In this document: positions 7,886 through 11,987 of the stretch, piece by piece
Position numbering within the stretch: the stretch's first letter is position 1
Layout: every line of letters begins with the position of its first letter
NCBI GenBank assembly: GCA_003455275.1
Contig: DMRR01000272.1
Span: forward strand, 1-11,987
DNA length: 11,987 nucleotides
Direction: 5' to 3'
DNA from: Bacteroidota bacterium
Lineage (GTDB): Bacteria; Bacteroidota; Bacteroidia; Chitinophagales; UBA10324
Made by a program: the position numbers and the translations under genes
The notes under the pieces: generated by a model
Seen by the model: the letters and a program-made list of their open reading frames with translations, nothing else
The model's database searches: none
What the model was told of the DNA's origin: nothing

Positions 7886-8044
7886 GTTGCGGCAGGTCTT
7901 CTGACTTATCTATTTGTTCACGCCTTCCCGATTTATTTTTCAGTGGCATTATTGAGTGAACAATTTTATGATTCACAGCAGCGGGGACTGTTGAAGAGTT
8001 TCACTTCATTCCCTCTTAGTTTCAATTGAATTGAAAACCGTAAC
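7886..8044 (-). promoter_or_regulatory. Cobalamin (adenosylcobalamin/B12) riboswitch
   Basis: The minus-strand leader of the propeller gene carries the conserved cobalamin aptamer elements in order. These are AGGGAATGAAGTGAAA with its AAGAG/CTCTT stem, ACAGTCCCCGCTGCTGTGA, GCCACTG followed by GGGAAGGC, and the B12 box AAGTCAGAAGACCTGCC (7891-7907). A perfect 8-bp stem (7914-7921 with 7956-7963) encloses the GCCACTG/GGGAAGGC segment. A closing P1 pairs GTTACGG (8038-8044) with CCGCAAC (7886-7892) with one mismatch. Riboswitches of this class repress B12 uptake or synthesis genes when cobalamin is plentiful, so the downstream gene should be B12-repressed. It lies in the 375-bp gene-free stretch 7764-8138, and about 120 bases separate it from the start codon. 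Confidence 0.95.
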
Positions 8045-8049
8045 GATGG

Positions 8050-8057
8050 CGAATGTA
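8050..8057 (-). promoter_or_regulatory. Possible -7 element for the riboswitch transcript
   Basis: On the minus strand TACATTCG matches the Bacteroidota -7 consensus TAnnTTTG at all but one base. It lies a few bases before the aptamer's P1 stem, which fits transcription starting near 8044. No TTG was found at a proper -33 distance, so this is tentative. Confidence 0.3.
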
Positions 8058-8082
8058 ACTTCAAAAAGAATTTTTTAAATAG

Positions 8083-8115
8083 AAAAAAAACAGCCCATAA
8101 AATATTATGGGCTGT
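8083..8115 (-). terminator. Intrinsic terminator of the subtilase gene
   Basis: ACAGCCCATAA (8090-8100) and TTATGGGCTGT (8105-8115) form a perfect 11-bp stem with loop AATA. Read on the minus strand it is followed by eight T (8090-8083), about 25 bases after the protease stop codon. It insulates the protease gene from the riboswitch transcription unit that starts just downstream. Confidence 0.9.
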
Positions 8116-8138
8116 AAAAAAAATTTTGAAATCAAAAA

Positions 8139-9701
8139 CTATTTTGTCATTGACTCGGCAAGCAGAACTGCATTATAAGCATTTACAATTCCTCCGCTTA
8201 CACACAATTTTTTCATTGAAGCTTTCTTTTTCTTCTGTCCCGGAATTGGTGTCTTTCCGGCTGGTTTATAAACTGAGTTGAGCAACACTTCCTTTACCTG
8301 GGCATTAGTCAGTGATGGAAAGTAGGAGCGTATCAATGCTGCAACACCTGCACACACCGGGGAGGCCATGCTGGTACCTTGCAGATACTTGTACTTGCCA
8401 TCAGGAATAGTGGAATAGATTTCTGTTCCCGGAGAAAACAAATCAACATTTACTTTTCCGTAGTTGCTGAAAGAGGCAGCAGTACCATCTGGTTGCGATG
8501 CACCTACTTCAATCCACCCTGCAGCATAACCTCCATCAGCATAATGATCATTTGGAAAATTATCTGTATTGTCATTGCTTTCTGCATCATTGCCCGCACC
8601 ATGTACAAGCAGTACATCTTTAGACATAGCGTACTTCACGGCATCATCAACATCTGCTTTATTGTAAGCATATCCTTTTCCGAAACTCATGTTTATCACT
8701 TTTGCTCCATTATCCACTGCATAGCGAATGGCATTAGCAACATCCTTATCGCGCTCATCTCCATCGGGCACACAACGCACGGCCATGATCTTCACATGCT
8801 TTGCCACACCATCCATTCCTATTCCGTTATCGCGAACAGCGCCTATGATTCCTGACACATGAGTGCCGTGCATTCCATCCGGGCCTTTCACCTCATTATT
8901 ACCATAACCTTTTTGAGTGGCATCAGAATAATCATCACCAACAATGTTTCGCGGATCAAAATCCAGGTTGTAACCATAATTCACCATGCTGTAATACTGA
9001 TCCTTGCCTTCTTTGAATTCATCAAGAACAGTGGCGTAATCATCAGTGCCGTTTGATTTACCTATCGCCATCATATAAATTTTTGCGAGTAGTAACTTGT
9101 TATCAGTGGTTTGATAGTTCTGCAAGTCCTCATAGGTAAGCGGACTTTTACCAATATCATGGATAACCTGCTCAATGCTTTCTGTAAAGCCTGTATAGAA
9201 ATCAAGATTGCTTTGTGCATCGGCCTTTTTTGCGTTATACTCGGTCTGAAGTTTTAGAAAATAATCGTATTCAGTTTTATCACCAGTTGTATTACCGAAT
9301 TCATATTTTTTTTTCAGTTCTCTGTATAATCTGGTTAGCTCGTAATTATCCTGATTTACATCTGTTCCATCTTTTCCCCCAATGAAATCCCAACCATGAA
9401 TATCATCTATGTATCCATTGTGGTCGTCGTCGATACCATTGTCCGGAATTTCATTTTTGTTTGTCCATATGTTAGCGCTCAAATCAGGATGGCTTACATC
9501 TACACCACCATCAATTACTGCCACAATAACATCAGTTCCGGTTTTACCTTTCAGCAATTGATCATACGCTGCATTGCAAGCCACTCCATTAAATCCGTCA
9601 GTGGCTGGGTTTAGTAAAAACCAATTCTGCATTCCGCTCTGTGCAAACAGAAATTGAAATGGCAGAACCAAAAGAAGAGAGACTAAAATTTTTCTAAGCA
9701 T
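8139..9701 (-). CDS. Secreted subtilisin-like serine protease (S8 family)
   Basis: A 520-residue exported endopeptidase. The signal peptide (MLRKILVSLLLVLPFQFLFAQ) ends near residue 20. The catalytic triad is complete: Asp64 in VIVAVIDGGVD, His278 in DGMHGTHVSG and Ser444 in GTSMASP, with oxyanion Asn371 in GAGND. A DDDHNGYIDD segment (91-100) resembles a calcium-binding loop. About 214 residues separate Asp64 from His278, against a few tens in classical subtilisin. The extra part (about 115-260) is rich in charged helix, as in the known Bacteroidota S8 subgroup with GIDDDxNGYxDDxxGW. There is no T9SS sorting domain and no lipobox, so the mature enzyme is probably periplasmic or released. A Lys-rich run (QKKKKAS, 489-495) sits close to the C terminus. 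It is transcribed alone, divergent from the pseudouridine synthase gene, with its own terminator at 8083. Confidence 0.95.
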   Translation of the reverse strand: MLRKILVSLLLVLPFQFLFAQSGMQNWFLLNPATDGFNGVACNAAYDQLLKGKTGTDVIVAVIDGGVDVSHPDLSANIWTNKNEIPDNGIDDDHNGYIDDIHGWDFIGGKDGTDVNQDNYELTRLYRELKKKYEFGNTTGDKTEYDYFLKLQTEYNAKKADAQSNLDFYTGFTESIEQVIHDIGKSPLTYEDLQNYQTTDNKLLLAKIYMMAIGKSNGTDDYATVLDEFKEGKDQYYSMVNYGYNLDFDPRNIVGDDYSDATQKGYGNNEVKGPDGMHGTHVSGIIGAVRDNGIGMDGVAKHVKIMAVRCVPDGDERDKDVANAIRYAVDNGAKVINMSFGKGYAYNKADVDDAVKYAMSKDVLLVHGAGNDAESNDNTDNFPNDHYADGGYAAGWIEVGASQPDGTAASFSNYGKVNVDLFSPGTEIYSTIPDGKYKYLQGTSMASPVCAGVAALIRSYFPSLTNAQVKEVLLNSVYKPAGKTPIPGQKKKKASMKKLCVSGGIVNAYNAVLLAESMTK

Positions 9702-9801
9702 TTAAAATTGTTTTTCGTTTTGATTTAATAACGCGCAAAATAATCTGAATATTTTCCTGAATAAAAATTCATTAGGCATCATTACTACCTTCGGCAATTC
9801 A

Positions 9802-10397
9802 ATGAAGAATAATTTCCGGTACTTCATATTGTATAAACCTTACAGAGTGCTTTGCCAGTTCTCTTCTGTTGTAGGAAAAAAAAACTGAGAGATGTTTTTG
9901 ACTTTCCAACTGATGTTTATCCGGTTGGCAGGCTGGATGAGGATAGTGAAGGATTGCTGATCCTAACTAATGATTCACGGTTGAATCATGTACTTCTCAA
10001 TCCAGACAAAGCACATTTTAGAACTTATTTGGTACAGGTTGACGGAAAAATTGATAATCATGCCCTGGAGAAATTGGAAGACGGACTTTCAATAAATGTG
10101 AAAGGAAAAAAAATTATTACCCGAAAGGCAAAAGCTAAACTGATAAATGATGAGCCGCCGGTTCCTGACCGCTTTCCTCCAATTCGATTCAGAAAAAATA
10201 TACCAACATCGTGGATTCAGTTGTCTTTGACTGAAGGAAAAAATCATCAGGTAAGAAAGATGACTGCATCTGTAGGATTTCCTACTCTTAGATTAATCAG
10301 ATGGAAGATTGAAAACATTTCTGCAGCAGAAATGAAAAGCGGCGAGGTAAAAGAGCTAAGCCAGCAAGAAATTTATTCTCTATTAAAAATTGCGTAG
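9802..10397 (+). CDS. RluE/RluB-type 23S rRNA pseudouridine synthase, interrupted by a frameshift at an A9 tract
   Basis: The family converts uridine to pseudouridine in 23S rRNA. The N terminus (MKNNFRYFILYKPYRVLCQF) starts at ATG 9802 and reads to GKKN, then meets TGA at 9886-9888. The rest continues in the -1 frame from LRDVFDFPTDVYPVGRLD to 10397. Joined across the tract the protein is about 198 residues, normal for the Bacteroidota S4-less form. The catalytic Asp lies in VGRLDEDSEGLLILTND (about residue 46) and the C-terminal KNHQVRKMTASVGFPTLRL motif is present. One extra A in the run of nine would restore a single frame. This may be a sequencing or assembly error at a homopolymer, a true frameshift mutation, transcriptional slippage, or -1 ribosomal frameshifting. 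A TTG at 9852 also opens the second frame, but starting there drops the conserved N terminus. Family certain; intactness open. Confidence 0.85.
9876..9888 (+). other. A9 tract with A_AAA_AAC slippery heptamer and immediate TGA stop
   Basis: Nine A (9876-9884) are read as GGA AAA AAA AAC TGA in the starting frame. Positions 9879-9885 are a textbook -1 slippery heptamer followed at once by stop. A -1 slip gives Lys then CTG and enters the frame coding the remainder of the pseudouridine synthase. A weak 5-bp hairpin (9906-9910 with 9924-9928) lies downstream but farther away than usual for a stimulator. Confidence 0.6.
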
Positions 10398-10477
10398 AAC
10401 AATGTGGGATTCGTGATGTATCAAATCGCTAGTGAATTTCAATTACCCCGCTAAAATATTTTTGAACTGCAACTTAC

Positions 10478-11512
10478 TTAAAACCTTGGACAGAAAACGG
10501 TCTTCTTATTAAAAGACGGGATACATCCGATATAAAGTATTGATAATTCTGGACCGCCTTTGGAATTACTAGCTTCAGTCAGTTTCGACATATTGATATC
10601 ATAGTTCAATCCAAAACTCAAATTCTCACCGATATCAAATCTTGTAACAAAAATCAAGGCATCACCAATCCGATACCAGGGGCCGAAATAAATTCCATAG
10701 TTAGTGTTATTCATTTTATCCAGATTAACCCGAAGAAAACTTCCAATCAGGTATTCATGACTTGAACCTTGAATTGAAAATTGCAATCTTGGATAAAATT
10801 CAAATCGCTGGCTAGCATGAAGATTCGCTCCGGTATGAATTACATATCTTCTGTAAACTTTAGAAGCCGGGTCACTTAAAAAACTTTTTGTTGGCCTGTT
10901 GATATGATAAATAGCGCCGCCAATATTGAAACTGTTACGCACTGTTTTCTTTTTTACCGTTTCAATAAAATTGTACGCACCACCAATTGAGATATCAAAA
11001 AAGTTGTATTGATTGAGGGAAATATCTTCAGCAGTTTGTTTGTATACTGATGGGACTGATGTGTATTGATCACTAAATAATAAATTGGTGTAGTCAATAG
11101 ATCCATTATTCAATCCAATCATTAATCCTCCGCCGATATATGATGTACCAAAAGCATCAAGGCAGTGATGCAATGAACCCACCACACCTAACTGTGTAGT
11201 TGTAAATCTTGAATCACCCGCGCGGTCAACAGATGCATCCATCCCAATTCCGAAGAAATCATTTTTCTTTCCCTTGGATATTTTTTTTATATCACCAGAA
11301 ACATGAAAAGTTTTGTAAGGAACAGTTACTGATCTCCATTGCATTTTGTAATTAGAAACCAACCGGTAGTCACAGTTAAAAAAACCTGCATTTGCAGGAT
11401 TTTGTAAAAGCGGTGCTGTATAGAATTGTGAAAAGTGAATGTCCTGTCCAATCGAGCTGAATGATAAAAAACACAGGCAGAGAAATAACAGAGGTTTGTA
11501 AAAATTTTTCAT
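10478..11512 (-). CDS. PorP/SprF-family T9SS-associated outer-membrane protein
   Basis: A 344-residue predicted outer-membrane beta-barrel of the PorP/SprF family, which assists export or anchoring of T9SS cargo with type B C-terminal domains. A signal peptide (MKNFYKPLLFLCLCFLSFSSIG) is followed by the family hallmark QDIHFSQFYTAPLLQNPANAG, then NYKMQWRSV, FGIGMDASVDRAGDSRF and LGVVGSLHHCLD. Later strands include FEFYPRLQFSIQG, NYGIYFGPWYRIGDALIF and ENLSFGLNYDINMSKL. The length is typical of the family. The ATG at 11512 overlaps the TGA of the upstream surface-protein gene by four bases (ATGA), so the two are translationally coupled in one operon, the common cargo-plus-PorP arrangement exemplified by SprB-SprF. 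No terminator was seen in the 80-bp convergent spacer 10398-10477. Which paralogue it is, and hence a gene symbol, cannot be decided here. Confidence 0.94.
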   Translation of the reverse strand: MKNFYKPLLFLCLCFLSFSSIGQDIHFSQFYTAPLLQNPANAGFFNCDYRLVSNYKMQWRSVTVPYKTFHVSGDIKKISKGKKNDFFGIGMDASVDRAGDSRFTTTQLGVVGSLHHCLDAFGTSYIGGGLMIGLNNGSIDYTNLLFSDQYTSVPSVYKQTAEDISLNQYNFFDISIGGAYNFIETVKKKTVRNSFNIGGAIYHINRPTKSFLSDPASKVYRRYVIHTGANLHASQRFEFYPRLQFSIQGSSHEYLIGSFLRVNLDKMNNTNYGIYFGPWYRIGDALIFVTRFDIGENLSFGLNYDINMSKLTEASNSKGGPELSILYIGCIPSFNKKTVFCPRF

Positions 11513-11987
11513 CGTATCAAAGTTATGTTTCCCTGCTTGCGTATGATTTCACCTGTTGTGCAAACAGCTTCCAGTAAATAAACAAAAACTTCAGGCTCGC
11601 TTGGTTTACCATTTACTGTACCATCCCATCCTGCATTAAAATCATTGGATTCATACACCAGTTCGCCCCATCGATTAAATATCCGCAGATATTTTAATTC
11701 CTGAATTCCCAAGCCATCAAGATGGAAAGTGTTATTCAACTCATCGCCATTAGGTGTAAAAGCGTTCGGAACAAAAAGCACAGCATCATTACAGTAAACA
11801 ATTACCAAAACCGTATCTTGATCTTTGCATCCGTTATTATCTGTTAAAGTAACAACATAAGAGGTAGTAATAAGCGGAGTTGCTATTGTTGATGCACAAG
11901 CAACACAACTCAATGCAGTATCAGGTGTCCATTGATATGTTCCGGTTCCCGGATTAATTGTGTTGTATCCGTTAAGAGTTACACTTG
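11509..11987 (-). CDS. Large surface protein with gliding-motility-associated (T9SS type B) C-terminal domain, C-terminal part only
   Basis: The C-terminal 158 residues of a protein whose upstream part lies beyond the right edge; the frame stays open to the last base. The first visible stretch (GTGTYQWTPDTALSC, then TTSYVVTLTDNNGCKDQD) is the end of a PKD/Ig-like repeat with the usual W.P...LSC..C pattern. From about residue 80 comes the type B sorting domain: VPNAFTPNGDELNNTF, LKYLRIFNRWGELVYES, FNAGWDGTVNGK, then VYLLEAVCTTGEIIRKQGNITLIR. Such proteins are exported by T9SS and act as adhesins or SprB-like filaments on the cell surface, often many hundreds of residues long with repeated PKD modules. 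It overlaps the PorP/SprF gene by four bases, which is its predicted partner. No start codon is visible in the window. Confidence 0.94.
   Translation of the reverse strand, partial: SVTLNGYNTINPGTGTYQWTPDTALSCVACASTIATPLITTSYVVTLTDNNGCKDQDTVLVIVYCNDAVLFVPNAFTPNGDELNNTFHLDGLGIQELKYLRIFNRWGELVYESNDFNAGWDGTVNGKPSEPEVFVYLLEAVCTTGEIIRKQGNITLIR

Noticed and set aside
7764..7976. A 71-codon upstream extension of the propeller protein
   Set aside because: This stretch is the cobalamin riboswitch and its expression platform read as protein. The signal peptide begins at ATG 7763.
8379..8855. A 158-codon open frame antisense to the protease gene
   Set aside because: It is rich in Ile/His/Ser with no recognisable motif and lies wholly opposite the conserved catalytic core of a certain gene, so it is a shadow frame.
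9786..9793. TACCTTCG as a -7 promoter element for the pseudouridine synthase gene
   Set aside because: It matches TAnnTTTG at all but one base but has no TTG at -33 distance and lies only nine bases before the ATG, so it is probably chance.
10398..10477. A terminator between the convergent pseudouridine synthase and PorP/SprF genes
   Set aside because: No stem with a U-tract could be found in this 80-bp spacer on either strand.

Overview
The window looks like chromosomal DNA from a member of the Bacteroidota, probably an environmental Chitinophagales/Sphingobacteriales-type bacterium. It is AT-rich. It carries two proteins with C-terminal type IX secretion (T9SS) sorting domains, one protein with a gliding-motility (type B) C-terminal domain, and one PorP/SprF-family protein. 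Ribosome binding sites are not Shine-Dalgarno-like. No mobile element, CRISPR array, tRNA or rRNA gene was seen.

Layout. Positions 1-1018 (minus) hold the N-terminal part of a RelA/SpoT (p)ppGpp synthetase/hydrolase that runs off the left edge. One base upstream of its start ends a large secreted right-handed beta-helix protein with a T9SS tail (1020-3728, minus). A 58-bp divergent spacer with a perfect 7-bp inverted repeat separates it from a plus-strand block: a soluble NarL-type sensor histidine kinase (3787-4623), a NarL/LuxR response regulator (4726-5406) and an outer-membrane beta-barrel protein (5499-6386). That block closes with a strong bidirectional terminator (6407-6446). Converging on it is a minus-strand T9SS beta-propeller protein (6459-7763). 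The 375-bp stretch 7764-8138 has no gene; it holds a well-formed cobalamin riboswitch, expression-platform hairpins and the terminator of the next gene. Then come a secreted subtilisin-like protease (8139-9701, minus), a pseudouridine synthase of the RluE/RluB type broken or recoded at an A9 tract (9802-10397, plus), and a T9SS pair: a PorP/SprF protein (10478-11512, minus) whose start overlaps the stop of a large surface protein with a gliding-motility C-terminal domain (11509 to the right edge, minus).

How the genes work together. The window is mostly cell-envelope and secretion functions. The beta-helix, the propeller and the type B protein are predicted T9SS cargo, and the PorP/SprF protein is the probable outer-membrane partner of the type B cargo. 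The propeller is predicted to be repressed by vitamin B12, suggesting a surface cobalamin-capture protein that uses T9SS export rather than a lipid anchor. The kinase/regulator pair may control the neighbouring barrel protein, but the kinase has Asn where the phosphoacceptor His is expected. The main points for a second look are that substitution, the riboswitch-propeller pairing, and the A9 frameshift, whose slippery heptamer is directly followed by a stop codon.
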